Shown here: in pieces, positions 55,401 to 63,193 of the stretch
Position numbering within the stretch: position 1 is the first letter of the stretch
How the letters are laid out: every line of letters starts with the position of its first letter
From: Thiohalorhabdus denitrificans
GTDB lineage: Bacteria; Pseudomonadota; Gammaproteobacteria; Thiohalorhabdales; Thiohalorhabdaceae
Direction: 5' to 3'
DNA length: 64,000 nucleotides
Assembly (NCBI RefSeq): GCF_001399755.1
Contig: NZ_LJCP01000014.1
Span: 124,001-188,000 of the forward strand
Program-made: the position numbers and the translations under genes
Notes under the pieces: model-generated
Databases searched by the model: none
What the model was told of the DNA's origin: nothing
What the model saw: only the letters and a program-made list of their open reading frames with translations

Positions 55401-56376
55401 TGGCCGCCTCGTCGCGGATCTCGCCGCCGGAGCCGGTGGCCGCGCCGGGGAAGGGCGCGATGGCGGTGGGGTGGTTGTGGGTCTCCACCTTCATGACGAT
55501 GGGCAGGGCCTCGTCCAGGTGGTAGCCGTAGCGGCCCTCCTGCGGGTGGACGAAGAACCGCCCCGTCCAGGCGCCCTCGATCACCGCCCCGTTGTCCTTG
55601 TAGGCGGACAGGGTGCGGCGCGGGTTGTTGTCGTGGGTGCGGCGGATCATGGCGAACAGGGAGTCGGCCTGCTCCTCGCCGTCCACCACCCAGTCGGCGT
55701 TGAAGATCTTGTGGCGGCAGTGCTCGCTGTTGGCCTGGGCGAACATCATCACCTCCACGTCCGTGGGGTTGCGGCCCAGGTCGGTGAAGCCGTCCACCAG
55801 GTAGTCCATCTCGTCGGCGGACAGGGCCAGGCCCAGCTCGCTGTCCGCCTCCTCCAGCGCGGCCCGCCCGCGGCCCAGGACGTCCACCTCGCCGAGCGGC
55901 CCGGGCGCGGCGTGAAAGAACAGGGCGTCGGCGGCCTCCAGGCCCGGCAGCACGGTCTCGGTCATGCGGTCGTGCAGAAGGCCGGCGACCGCCTCGTGGT
56001 CGGCCTCGGACAGCTCCGCGCCCTCCTCGGGGACCAGGGCCACGGCCACGCCGCGCTCCAGCCGAACCACCCGCTCCAGGCCGCAGCGCCGGGCGATCTC
56101 CGTGGCCCGGGAGGACCAGGCCGAGACCGTGCCGGGGCGCGGGGCCACCACGAAGTCCGGGTTGGACAGGGCCCGCTCGCTACCGGGCTCCTCGCCGTAG
56201 TCCAGGAGGCGCTGCAGGGCCTGGCGATCCTCCGCCGTCAGCTCGCCCTCGGGCTCCACGAAATGGACAAAGGCGGTGCCCAGATCGCGGACGGCGGGGA
56301 CTTCCGCCCGGATCTGCTCCAGCAGGCGGGCGCGGCGGAACGGGGAATAGGCGGCGGCTCCGGGGAAAAGCTCCAT
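52462..56376 (-). CDS. purL: Phosphoribosylformylglycinamidine synthase (large single-chain form)
   Basis: 1304 residues from ATG 56374-56376. It makes FGAM from FGAR, glutamine and ATP, step 4 of purine synthesis. In order: PurS-like N-terminus ([16 protein letters not shown]), synthetase domain with [46 protein letters not shown], second half with [17 protein letters not shown], and a C-terminal glutaminase with [37 protein letters not shown] and [11 protein letters not shown] (catalytic Cys) and MPHPERLFR. Length equals E. coli PurL. purC lies upstream on the same strand. Confidence 0.98.
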   Translation of the reverse strand: MELFPGAAAYSPFRRARLLEQIRAEVPAVRDLGTAFVHFVEPEGELTAEDRQALQRLLDYGEEPGSERALSNPDFVVAPRPGTVSAWSSRATEIARRCGLERVVRLERGVAVALVPEEGAELSEADHEAVAGLLHDRMTETVLPGLEAADALFFHAAPGPLGEVDVLGRGRAALEEADSELGLALSADEMDYLVDGFTDLGRNPTDVEVMMFAQANSEHCRHKIFNADWVVDGEEQADSLFAMIRRTHDNNPRRTLSAYKDNGAVIEGAWTGRFFVHPQEGRYGYHLDEALPIVMKVETHNHPTAIAPFPGAATGSGGEIRDEAATGRGAKPKAGLTGFTTSNLRIPGAERPWERDDGKPVRFASALDIMLEGPIGAARFNNEYGRPGIAGYFRTFQEEVAGPEGRELRGYHKPLMLAGGMGNVRRRHAIKANKAYVKPGTPVVVLGGPALRIGLGGGAASSQTGGTADAELDYASVQRANPEMQRRAQEVIDACWGLGEENPILSVHDVGAGGLSNALPELVDDAERGGRFDLAKIPRLDTSLSPAELWSNEAQERYVIAVYPHFLERFRELCERERCPYAVVGEATEETHLHVADSETGQVAVDMDLELLLGKPPKKTMDAARYRRPGDGFDPAGLDVAEAAQRVLRFPAVADKTFLITIGDRTITGQVARDQMVGPWQVPVADVGVTTAGFDTYRGEAMAMGERAPVALLDAPASGRMAVGEALTNIAAARIGRLEEVKLSANWMAASGHPGEDAALFDTVRAVSDFCTALDIAIPVGKDSLSMKAVWADAEGRKEMTSPVSLVVSAFAPVRDARATLTPQLRLDAGDTELLLVDLGGGRNRLGGSVLAQVHNRMGDAAPDVDDPQTLAAFFAAVQRLASEGRLLAYHDRADGGLLATVAEMTFAARCGAEIDVVGPAAEGDPAAALFSEELGAVLQVPADRREEALAVLAEAGLGDWSHVLGRPRDDDRLVVTAGGATLLDADRVDLHRAWSETSHRMQALRDDPDCAREEYDRLLDREDPGLHAALTFDPAEDVAAPYVNAGAAPRVAVLREQGVNGQVEMAAAFHRAGFEAVDVHMSDLEAGRADLGDFQALAACGGFSYGDVLGAGGGWAKSILATPVLRDQFAAFFAREDTLVLGVCNGCQMMSQLTELIPGADHWPAFRGNRSEQFEARLVMAEVPESPSLLFRGMEGSRLPIAVAHGEGRPAFAEDGLEAAREAGTVALRYVDNRGEPATEYPANPNGTPDGVAGMTTPDGRFTILMPHPERLFRTVQYSWHPADWPEDGPWLRLFRNARRWLG

Positions 56377-56476
56377 GGTCACGGAAATCCTTCTATGGGG
56401 AACGCGAGCGCCCCGGCGGGGGGCCGGGGAGGGGCGGAATGGGGTAATCGGGTGGCAGCGGACCAGGAAGGCCACC

Positions 56477-56500
56477 GTAGGAGCCCGCTTCAGCGGGCGA
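56477..56500. repeat. Palindromic repeat (CCCGCTTCAGCGGG type) between purC and purL
   Basis: One unit, GTAGGAGCCCGCTTCAGCGG followed by GCGA, 9 bp downstream of the purC stop and 100 bp upstream of purL. As an RNA hairpin it could separate the two messages or stabilise the purC end. Confidence 0.75.
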
Positions 56501-56509
56501 TAGCCGGAT

Positions 56510-57220
56510 CTACAGGTCCACCCCCAGGCGGCGGCCGATCTCGCGGTAACCCTCCAGGACGTCGCCCAGGTCGCGGCGGAAGCGGTCCTTGTCCAGTTTC
56601 TCGCCGGTGGAGAGGTCCCACAGGCGGCAGCCGTCCGGGGTGAGCTCGTCGCCCACCACCAGGCCGCCGCGGAAGCGGCCGAACTCCAGCTTGTAGTCCA
56701 CCAGGCGCATACCGCCGGCCTCGAACAGGGGCACCAGCACGTCGTTGACGCGGAAGGACAGCTCGATCATGCGGTCCACCTCCTCGCGGCTGGCCCAGCC
56801 GAAGGCGAGGATGTGGAACTGGTTGATCATGGGGTCGCCGAGCTCGTCGCTCTTGTAGAAGAACTCGAACACCGGGCGGTCCAGCTCGGTGCCCTCCTCC
56901 AGGCCCAGGCGGCGGGCCAGGCTACCGGCCACCACGTTGCGCACCACCGCCTCCACGGGGAGCATATCGAGCGCCTTCACCTCGCTCTCCGTGTCTGAGA
57001 CCACCCGCCGGTGGTGGACGGGGATGCCCGCCGCGGCCAGCTCGTCCATGAGGAAGGCGTTGATGCGGTTGTTGATGCGGCCCTTCTCGTCCAGCTCCTC
57101 GCGCTTCTTGCCGTCGAAGGCGGTGGCGGTGTCCTTGAACTCCAGGATCAGGGCCTCGGGGTCCTCCGTACGGTAGACCCGCTTGCCCTTGCCCTCGTAC
57201 AGCAGATCGCCCTTCTCCAT
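56510..57220 (-). CDS. purC: Phosphoribosylaminoimidazole-succinocarboxamide synthase
   Basis: 236 residues. [39 protein letters not shown] is the typical N-terminus. [37 protein letters not shown] and [11 protein letters not shown] follow, with [20 protein letters not shown] at the end. It joins aspartate to CAIR. The dapA...bamC...purC order is that of E. coli with insertions. It starts 6 bp after the MscS-like gene. Confidence 0.97.
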   Translation of the reverse strand: MEKGDLLYEGKGKRVYRTEDPEALILEFKDTATAFDGKKREELDEKGRINNRINAFLMDELAAAGIPVHHRRVVSDTESEVKALDMLPVEAVVRNVVAGSLARRLGLEEGTELDRPVFEFFYKSDELGDPMINQFHILAFGWASREEVDRMIELSFRVNDVLVPLFEAGGMRLVDYKLEFGRFRGGLVVGDELTPDGCRLWDLSTGEKLDKDRFRRDLGDVLEGYREIGRRLGVDL

Positions 57221-57226
57221 CGGGTT

Positions 57227-57943
57227 CTACCCCTCTCCCTCGGCACCCTGCACCAGGGCGGCTCCCACGGCCCGGGTGTTGGACACGTAGGCGCGTCCTT
57301 CATGGGTCTCCAGGACGATGGCCGCCGGGGAGACGCTCGCCAGCTTGCCCGAATACTCCCCGATGACCACCTGCATGCCCGGGCGCCATCCCGCGCTACG
57401 AATCAGGTCCAGGCCGGCGTTGAACTCCTGCAGGGCCGGCTGCAGGGCCAGGGTCCCCACCAGGCCGAAGGTCAGGAACACGGCCCCCACCAGGAAGGGG
57501 TCCACCCCCACCACCGCCAGGCCGAAGGCCAAGCCGGCGAGGGCGACGAAGGTCCCCACCGCCCGCTGGAAGCGCTCCTCGAACACGCGGATCATCTCCC
57601 GGCCCTGTTCCTCGTGGGGATCGACGAAGAACTCGAAGACGGCGCAGGCGGCCTCGAAGGCCAGCACCGCGGCGGTGAAGATCACGCCCAGCAGCAGGAC
57701 GACACCGACCAGATCCGAGAAAGCCCCCTCCAGGCCGAGGATCGCCCACGCCAGCCACAGGCCGAGGGCCAGAACCACCCGCCCGGTGGCGTCGTCCAGC
57801 TCCTCCACAAGGTGGTCGTCCAGCTGGGTAGCCGTCTTGCTGGCCAGCCGCCCGACCCAGCCGCCCAGGACCATGGGCATGGACCGGGACAGGGACCAGA
57901 ACACCAGCAGCACCAGCAGGGCCAGCACAATCTTGCCGATCAT
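57227..57943 (-). CDS. MscS-like small membrane protein
   Basis: 238 residues with four or five hydrophobic segments. VGRLASKTATQLDDHLVEELDDATGRVVLALGLWLAWAIL resembles MscS-family helices, and the C-terminus AGWRPGMQVVIGEYSGKLASVSPAAIVLETHEGRAYVSNTRAV resembles the MscS beta domain that ends in the IPN/SN motif. The pore-helix region is GAVFLTFGLVGTLALQPALQEFNAGL. The usual C-terminal domain is missing, so it is shorter than MscS. A mechanosensitive channel or a relative is likely. It lies between the BamC-like gene and purC. Confidence 0.78.
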   Translation of the reverse strand: MIGKIVLALLVLLVFWSLSRSMPMVLGGWVGRLASKTATQLDDHLVEELDDATGRVVLALGLWLAWAILGLEGAFSDLVGVVLLLGVIFTAAVLAFEAACAVFEFFVDPHEEQGREMIRVFEERFQRAVGTFVALAGLAFGLAVVGVDPFLVGAVFLTFGLVGTLALQPALQEFNAGLDLIRSAGWRPGMQVVIGEYSGKLASVSPAAIVLETHEGRAYVSNTRAVGAALVQGAEGEG

Positions 57944-57964
57944 GGCTTCTTCCCCCTTTGGGTG

Positions 57965-58582
57965 TCAGCGGCGCTTGCCGAAGGCGGGACGCACGGCCTC
58001 CAGGAGGCCCTGCACGGATTCCTCCGACGCCGAATCCGCGTCGCTGCCGCTGCGGACGGCCCCCTGCACGAGGAGGCGGGTGCCGCCACCCGCAAGCCCC
58101 CGAGCCTTGACCGTGAAGCGCACGGGCCCGTCCTCCACCACCGGCACCCCCAGGGCGGAGAGGGCCTCCTCGCCCAGCCATTCCGTCCGGAGCATGCCCC
58201 GCCGTTCCTCGTCGATACCCGCTCCCTGCAGCACGAGGGCCGCCCGGAAGGCGCCCAGCGCCCAGCCCCCGGGGACCGGGGCGCTCAGGGTGTTGCCGTC
58301 CAGCTTCGCGGCCCACTCGCCGTCGGCTTCCGCGGCGCGTGGACCGGGGCGGAACTGGCTGGCGTCGGGCAGGTTCGGAAAGGGGTCCTGGGCGGCCAGG
58401 GGTTCGGCCGCGAGGTCGGGCGGAATGGCGAGGGCCTCCCGCTCCACCGGTTCCGCGCCGTACTCCGGGCCCCGATTGGGCCCGCAGCCGGCCAGGACCA
58501 CCGCGGCCAGGGCCAGCAGGGGACCGGCCCGGAGGAGGGTGCGGTTCAACACAGGGGTACAGCCACTAGGGGTCGACTTCAT
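57965..58582 (-). CDS. bamC: BamC-like outer-membrane assembly lipoprotein
   Basis: 205 residues from ATG 58580-58582. The N-terminus has a lipobox, LAGCGPN, with the Cys at 33. After it the segment REALAIPPDLAAEP resembles the PPDL signature of BamC's unstructured region, which contacts BamD. The remaining domain (AKLDGNTLSAPVPGGWALGAFRAAL and later RFTVKARGLAGGGTRLLV) is shorter than in E. coli BamC (344 residues), so only one helix-grip domain can be present. Position between dapA and purC supports the name. Confidence 0.75.
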   Translation of the reverse strand: MKSTPSGCTPVLNRTLLRAGPLLALAAVVLAGCGPNRGPEYGAEPVEREALAIPPDLAAEPLAAQDPFPNLPDASQFRPGPRAAEADGEWAAKLDGNTLSAPVPGGWALGAFRAALVLQGAGIDEERRGMLRTEWLGEEALSALGVPVVEDGPVRFTVKARGLAGGGTRLLVQGAVRSGSDADSASEESVQGLLEAVRPAFGKRR

Positions 58583-58643
58583 GGAGACGGCCACCCTTTC
58601 AAATGAAGGCGGCCCGAGGCGCGAGCCCCGGGCCGACGGAAAT

Positions 58644-58682
58644 AACCGGCGCGTACAAGACTCTAGCACGCCGGTAAAAAAT
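58644..58682 (-). terminator. Possible hairpin between cytochrome c and the BamC-like gene
   Basis: ACCGGCG and CGCCGGT pair around a 17-bp loop (58644-58674), with T6 at 58676-58681 on its 5' side and TTATTT on its 3' side, all on the minus strand. This may separate the cytochrome/cupredoxin unit from the bamC-purC-purL unit. The 120-bp gap 58583-58702 shows nothing else. Confidence 0.35.
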
Positions 58683-58702
58683 GCGGCAACGCCCGCGCCG
58701 GG

Positions 58703-59092
58703 CTACAGCCCCTTGAGGAACTCGATGACGCGCTCCCGGGCGGCGGGATCGGCGTAGCCGGGGAACCGACTGGTGGTGTCCGGGGCCATGGCGCGGGGAT
58801 TGGCCAACCAGCGCTGCAGGGACTCCTCGTCCCAGCGGCTCACCCGCACCCCATCCACCGCGGGCTCCCGACCCACCACCCCCCACAGGGAGGGCGCGCT
58901 GCCGGCGCCCTGGCGGTCGTCCCGGTCGATGGTGTGGCAGCCCATGCACACCTGCACCTCGGGAGGCAGGAAGGACTCCTCCCCGCCGTTCTCGGCGTCG
59001 TCCCCCGCCGCCATCGCCGGGACGGCCGCCCCGGCCAGGGAGGCGAGTCCCAGGATGGCGGCCAGCAAGGAAGGCTTCGGGCGGGCTTGCAA
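58703..59092 (-). CDS. Small periplasmic class I-type cytochrome c
   Basis: 129 residues from a TTG at 59090-59092, chosen because GGGAGG lies 5-6 bp upstream and the result starts with a clean signal peptide (cleavage probably AMA-AG, residues 28-29). The haem motif is CMGCH at 49-53. The Met axial ligand is probably Met102 in RAMAPDTTSRFPGY. DRDDRQGAGSAPSLWGVVGRE is the GAPSLWGVVGR element of class I cytochromes. It lies 10 bp from the cupredoxin gene and is probably its redox partner. An ATG at 59122 would overlap the cupredoxin gene. Confidence 0.88.
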   Translation of the reverse strand: MQARPKPSLLAAILGLASLAGAAVPAMAAGDDAENGGEESFLPPEVQVCMGCHTIDRDDRQGAGSAPSLWGVVGREPAVDGVRVSRWDEESLQRWLANPRAMAPDTTSRFPGYADPAARERVIEFLKGL

Positions 59093-59102
59093 CGTCGCCT
59101 CC

Positions 59103-59588
59103 CTACCCGTCCAGCTCTTCATGGAGCTTGCGCAGCTTCGCCTTGGCCGCGTCCGGGATGCCGGAGTCCTCCACGGCGTCCAGGCCGGGGCCCTGGCCGG
59201 CGTCCCCCACGGCGATCAGGCCCACCATGGCCATGCCCTCGTGGGGCAGGCAGAAGTAGTGGTGCGCCCCCTCGGTATCCAGGGTCACCTCAAAGGCGTC
59301 GCCGGGCTTCTTGAAGCCGCTGTCCCAGGCGGCGGCCCCTTCGGGGACCAGGCTGGGCTTGCCCCGGTTGTCGGGGTGGTAGGCGGCGGCGTTATGGCCC
59401 ATATCCTCGAACACGAACCGCACCGTATCACCGGGAGCGGCCTCCACGAGGGCCGGTTCGAACACCATGCGCTGCCCGTCGCTGCCCTGGTTGCGCACCT
59501 CCACCTCATGAACCTCGCCCCAAGCGGAACCGGCGCCCAGCATCAGCGCGCCAAGCACGGCGACCTTCCCTTTCCCAGGTACCTTCAT
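59103..59588 (-). CDS. Pseudoazurin-type cupredoxin
   Basis: 161 residues from ATG 59586-59588 with GGGAGGGAGAGG upstream. The signal peptide ends near SAWGEV (residue 24). Type 1 copper ligands are His65 (GHNA), Cys113, His116 and Met121 in YFCLPHEGMAMVG, the C-x2-H-x4-M spacing of pseudoazurins. The mature part is longer than ordinary pseudoazurin because of a 30-residue C-terminal extension (DSGIPDAAKAKLRKLHEELDG). It carries electrons in the periplasm, in related bacteria to nitrite or nitrous oxide reductase or to oxidases. It lies between dapA and cytochrome c. Confidence 0.92.
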   Translation of the reverse strand: MKVPGKGKVAVLGALMLGAGSAWGEVHEVEVRNQGSDGQRMVFEPALVEAAPGDTVRFVFEDMGHNAAAYHPDNRGKPSLVPEGAAAWDSGFKKPGDAFEVTLDTEGAHHYFCLPHEGMAMVGLIAVGDAGQGPGLDAVEDSGIPDAAKAKLRKLHEELDG

Positions 59589-59628
59589 GACCTCTCCCTC
59601 CCAGCTCACGGTACGTTGCGGTGCCCCC

Positions 59629-60510
59629 TCAGGCGCCCACCAGGCCGAGCTTCTCCAGAGCCTGGCGGACCTCGATACGATGCACCTCGGACAAAGGCGT
59701 CAACGGCAGTCGGATGCCCGGCCCCATGCGGCCCATCTCGTGGAGGGCCCATTTCACGGGAATGGGGTTGGCCTCCAGGAACAGGGCATGGTGCAGCGGG
59801 GCCAGATCGTCGTCCAGGGACCGGGCGCGGGCCAGCTCCCCGGCGAGGGCGGCGTGGCACATCTCCGCCATGCGGGCGGGGGCCACGTTGGCGGTGACCG
59901 AGATCACCCCCTTGCCGCCCGCCAGCATGATGGGCAGGGCGATGCCGTCCTCCCCGGACAGCACGTCCATGCGCTCGCCGCAGCCGCGCACCAGGTCCTG
60001 GGCGCGGGCGATGTCCCCGGTGGCGTCCTTGATGGCCACCACCGTGGAGAGGTGGGAGAGCCGCTCCACCGTCTCCACGGCGATCTGGCAACCGGTACGG
60101 CCGGGGACATTGTAGAGGATCTGCGGGAGGTGTACCTCGTCCGCCACCCGGCGGAAGTGCTGGTACAGGCCTTCCTGGGTGGGCTTGTTGTAGTAGGGCG
60201 CCACCAGCAGGGCCGCGTCCGCCCCCACCTCCCGGGCGTGACGGGTCAGCTCCAGGGTCTCGCGGGTGGAGTTGGAGCCGGTTCCGGCGATCACCGGGAT
60301 CCGGTTGTGGACCTGGTCCACCACGAAGCGGATGACCTGGCGGTGCTCGTCGTGGTCCAGGGTCGCCGACTCGCCGCTGGTGCCCACCGCCACGATGGCA
60401 TCGGTCCCCTGCTCCAGATGGAAATCCACCAGGTCGGCCAGGGCGTCCCAATCCACCGCCCCGTCTTCCAGCATGGGGGTCGCCAGGGCCACAATGCTTC
60501 CGTGGAACAT
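59629..60510 (-). CDS. dapA: 4-hydroxy-tetrahydrodipicolinate synthase
   Basis: 293 residues. MFHGSIVALATPMLEDGAVDWDALADLV and GTSGESATL are the pyruvate-binding start, ILYNVPGRTG holds the catalytic Tyr (about 133), and VVAIKDATGD holds the Schiff-base Lys (about 161). GCGERMDVLSGEDGIALP completes the family pattern. It condenses pyruvate and aspartate semialdehyde, the first step of lysine/DAP synthesis. It diverges from the PhoH-family gene. The following two genes (cupredoxin and cytochrome c) are not usual members of this cluster. Confidence 0.97.
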   Translation of the reverse strand: MFHGSIVALATPMLEDGAVDWDALADLVDFHLEQGTDAIVAVGTSGESATLDHDEHRQVIRFVVDQVHNRIPVIAGTGSNSTRETLELTRHAREVGADAALLVAPYYNKPTQEGLYQHFRRVADEVHLPQILYNVPGRTGCQIAVETVERLSHLSTVVAIKDATGDIARAQDLVRGCGERMDVLSGEDGIALPIMLAGGKGVISVTANVAPARMAEMCHAALAGELARARSLDDDLAPLHHALFLEANPIPVKWALHEMGRMGPGIRLPLTPLSEVHRIEVRQALEKLGLVGA

Positions 60511-60680
60511 GTTCGTCCTCTCGGCTGTACGCCTGTTTCGGGTCCGACCCGCGAACGGATCGGCTCATACTAGCCGTCAGAGGCACTTTCGGGCAACCTG
60601 GGCACGCGCCCGGACGGGGCGGAGCTTTCGGCGGCGCACCCGGTCTAACCTACTTCCTTTCGGCAACAAGGCAGGAGTCG

Positions 60681-62096
60681 ATGGCCGAAGCCAAACGCCT
60701 GTTCGTACTCGACACCAACGTGCTCATGCACGACCCCAGCTGCCTCTTCCGCTTCGAGGAGCACGACCTCTACCTCCCCATGGTCGTCCTCGAGGAGCTC
60801 GACGCCGGGAAGAAGGGCATGTCGGAGGTGGCGCGCAACGTCCGCCAGGTCTCCCGGTACCTCGACGGCCTCTGCGAGGGAGTGACCGACTTCGCCAGCG
60901 GGATCCCCATACCCGGAACCGACGGCCGGCTGTTCTTCCAGATGGACGCCATCGAGCATCCCCTGCCCTACGACCTCGCGCAAGGCAAGGCGGACAACCG
61001 GATCCTCAGCGTGGTGCTCGGGCTGGAGCACCGTTTCCCCGAGCGGCAGGTCTCGCTGGTCACCAACGACATCAACCTCCGCATCAAGGGGCGCGCCTTC
61101 GGGTTGCACGTGGAGGACTACACCAGCGACCACACGGTGGAGGATCCCGACCTCCTCTATACCGGCCACAACCCGGTGGCCAACGACTTCTGGGAGACCC
61201 ATCCCCTGACCATCGCCGACTATGAGGCGGAGGAGGGCCGGACCCTCTATCGCCTGGGGGAGGTGGAGCGGGACTGGTGGCCCAACGAGTTCATCTACTC
61301 CGAGGGCCACGGCGAGGACGAGGGCCTGTCCTACCGGGTGCGGCGCCGGCTGGACCCCTCCACCTACTTCATCGAGCCGATCCGGGACTACACCAACCCC
61401 AACAACGCCGTGTGGGGGATAAACGCCCTCAACCAGGAGCAGAACTACGCCCTGAACCTGCTCATGGACCCGGAGGTGGACTTCGTCACCCTGCTAGGGC
61501 TGGCGGGCACGGGCAAGACCCTGCTGACGCTGGCGGCCACCCTGCACCAGGTCATCGAGGAGCGGCGCTTCGCAGAGGCCATCGTCACCCGCGCCACCGT
61601 GCCGGTGGGCGAGGACATCGGCTTCCTGCCGGGGACCGAGGAAGAGAAGATGGCGCCCTGGATGGGCGCGGTGGAGGACAACCTGGAGCTGCTCACCGGA
61701 TCCGGCAACGGGGGCGGCAAGGGGGGCAAGGGCGGCAACGGCGGGGAAAGCACCTGGGCCGCCCAGGTGAGCCAGGACCTGCTGCGCCACCGCATCCGCA
61801 TCAAGTCGCTGAACTTCATGCGCGGGCGTACCTTCCTCAACCGCCTGATCATCGTGGACGAGGCGCAGAACCTGTCGCCCAAGCAGATGAAGACCCTGAT
61901 CACCCGCGCCGGCCCCGGCACCAAGATGGTGTGCCTGGGCAACATCAACCAGATCGACACCCCCTACCTCACCGAGGCCAACTCGGGGCTCACCTACGTG
62001 GTGGACAGCTTCAAGGAGTGGGAGCACGCCGGTCACATCACCCTGATCCAGGGCGAGCGCTCGCGGCTGGCGGACTTCGCCAACCAGGCGCTTTAG
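60681..62096 (+). CDS. PhoH-family PIN-ATPase (YlaK/PhoH2-like)
   Basis: 471 residues. The N-terminal PIN domain has FVLDTNVLMHDPSCLF, VVLEELDAGKKG and SLVTNDINLRIKGRAFGL, with the acidic nuclease residues in place. The C-terminal PhoH ATPase has VTLLGLAGTGKTLLTLA (Walker A, about residues 273-280), RATVPVGEDIGFLPGT and LIIVDEAQNLSPKQMKTLITRAG (Walker B). A Gly/Lys-rich insert, GSGNGGGKGGKGGNGGES, sits near 340-357. PIN-PhoH proteins are thought to be RNA helicase/nucleases. The gene is divergent from dapA and followed by a repeat array. Confidence 0.94.
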   Translation: MAEAKRLFVLDTNVLMHDPSCLFRFEEHDLYLPMVVLEELDAGKKGMSEVARNVRQVSRYLDGLCEGVTDFASGIPIPGTDGRLFFQMDAIEHPLPYDLAQGKADNRILSVVLGLEHRFPERQVSLVTNDINLRIKGRAFGLHVEDYTSDHTVEDPDLLYTGHNPVANDFWETHPLTIADYEAEEGRTLYRLGEVERDWWPNEFIYSEGHGEDEGLSYRVRRRLDPSTYFIEPIRDYTNPNNAVWGINALNQEQNYALNLLMDPEVDFVTLLGLAGTGKTLLTLAATLHQVIEERRFAEAIVTRATVPVGEDIGFLPGTEEEKMAPWMGAVEDNLELLTGSGNGGGKGGKGGNGGESTWAAQVSQDLLRHRIRIKSLNFMRGRTFLNRLIIVDEAQNLSPKQMKTLITRAGPGTKMVCLGNINQIDTPYLTEANSGLTYVVDSFKEWEHAGHITLIQGERSRLADFANQAL

Positions 62097-62117
62097 CGAA
62101 CGGTTCCGGTCCGGATT

Positions 62118-62400
62118 CGCCCACTGAAGTGGGCTCCTACGGCAACCGAACGGGCCGCTCCAGTCAGAGCCAGCCACCCAGGGGGTCTCAGGTAGGAGCC
62201 CGCTTTAGCGGGCGAAAATAGGGGGCGGCCGGCGGGGCGATCGCCTGTCCGGCTTCGTGGGAAAACGGCTTGTCGCGGCCACTGGCCGCTCCCACAGGGA
62301 CCAGACTCGGCCGTGGAAGATTTCCGGTGTGGGAGCGGCTATCAGCCGCGACCGCCCGAGGCCGGAAACCGCGTCGCGGCCTCCAATGGCCGCTCCCACA
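62118..62400. repeat. Array of five palindromic repeats filling the gap after phoH
   Basis: The 366-bp gap 62097-62462 holds no gene. It contains two units of the CCCGCTTTAGCGGG type in opposite orientation (62118-62140 and 62192-62216), then three units of the GCGGCCACTGGCCGC type ending TCCCACA, alternating in orientation (62272-62297, 62328-62354, 62373-62400). Two families are thus placed side by side. The last 60 bp (to 62460) are GC-rich with shorter repeats of the same words. Confidence 0.85.
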
Positions 62401-62462
62401 GGCGCCCTGCCCGGCCGGGAAGCTGCCGCAGGGGCGGCTACGGGCCGCGCCCGCGGCTGAAG

Positions 62463-63164
62463 CTAGTCGCCCAGCCCCCGTCGCAGGCCCTCCAAGTAGT
62501 CGCGGGTGATCTCCGGATCCGCCTCGTCGGCCTTCGCCCAGTCGCCCACGTCCTGGTGGGGCTCCTCCTCCATCACCTCGCGGTACTGATCCACCGCCAC
62601 GCGGCTGCCGCCGTCCTCCAGGGGGTCCACCGCCACCCGGAAGCGGTAGCGGGCGTCCTTGCCGAAGCCCTTGGTGAGGATCTTCATGGTCAGCGCGAAG
62701 CCCCCCTCGTCCTCCCCATGCCAGGCCTTGTAGGCCAGAGAGGTGGTGAAACGGCGCCGGTCGAGATCCTCCTCAGTCAGGCGCAGCCCCTGGAGGAACG
62801 TGGCCGCGCGCACCATGGCGTAGGTGGTGTCCGCATCGAAGGGACTGGCGAGCCACAGGCCCTCGCCCTCGCCGCGGATCTCCGCAACCCAGTCCTCCCC
62901 GCCGTAGCTGGTGCCCTTGGCCTCCAGGAACTGGCCGGTCTCGGGGGCTGGTTCGGTGGGCTCGGTGGGGCCCTCGGCCCCGGCCCCGGTTTCTGCGGCG
63001 TCCCCCGGGACCGTCCCGTTTGAATCGGCCTGGGCCTCCTGCTCCTGGCCGGCCTCCGGATCGTGGATCGTGGTGTCGCCCACGGTGTGCTTGACCCCGC
63101 AGCCGCTCAAGCCGAGGATCGCTAGGCCCGCCACCACCGTCACCCACCGCCGTTTTTGCCACAT
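62463..63164 (-). CDS. Lipoprotein of unknown function
   Basis: 233 residues from ATG 63162-63164 (MWQKRRWVTVVAGLAILGLSGCG). The lipobox LSGC gives lipid attachment at Cys22. An acidic Glu/Pro-rich linker (residues about 35-80) leads to a domain with YGGEDWVAEIRGEGEGLW and RYRFRVAVDPLEDGGSRVAVD, alternating strands without a recognised family. ATG 63185 is an alternative start. It is 30 bp downstream of waaA on the same strand and may share its promoter. It could act in the envelope, but nothing shows how. Confidence 0.8.
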   Translation of the reverse strand: MWQKRRWVTVVAGLAILGLSGCGVKHTVGDTTIHDPEAGQEQEAQADSNGTVPGDAAETGAGAEGPTEPTEPAPETGQFLEAKGTSYGGEDWVAEIRGEGEGLWLASPFDADTTYAMVRAATFLQGLRLTEEDLDRRRFTTSLAYKAWHGEDEGGFALTMKILTKGFGKDARYRFRVAVDPLEDGGSRVAVDQYREVMEEEPHQDVGDWAKADEADPEITRDYLEGLRRGLGD

Positions 63165-63193
63165 TTTCCAAGCGCTCCATGACATCGAAGGGA

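Noticed and set aside
62118-62400. CRISPR array
   Set aside because: The repeats are palindromic, alternate in orientation, differ in spacing and belong to two families; no cas genes are present.
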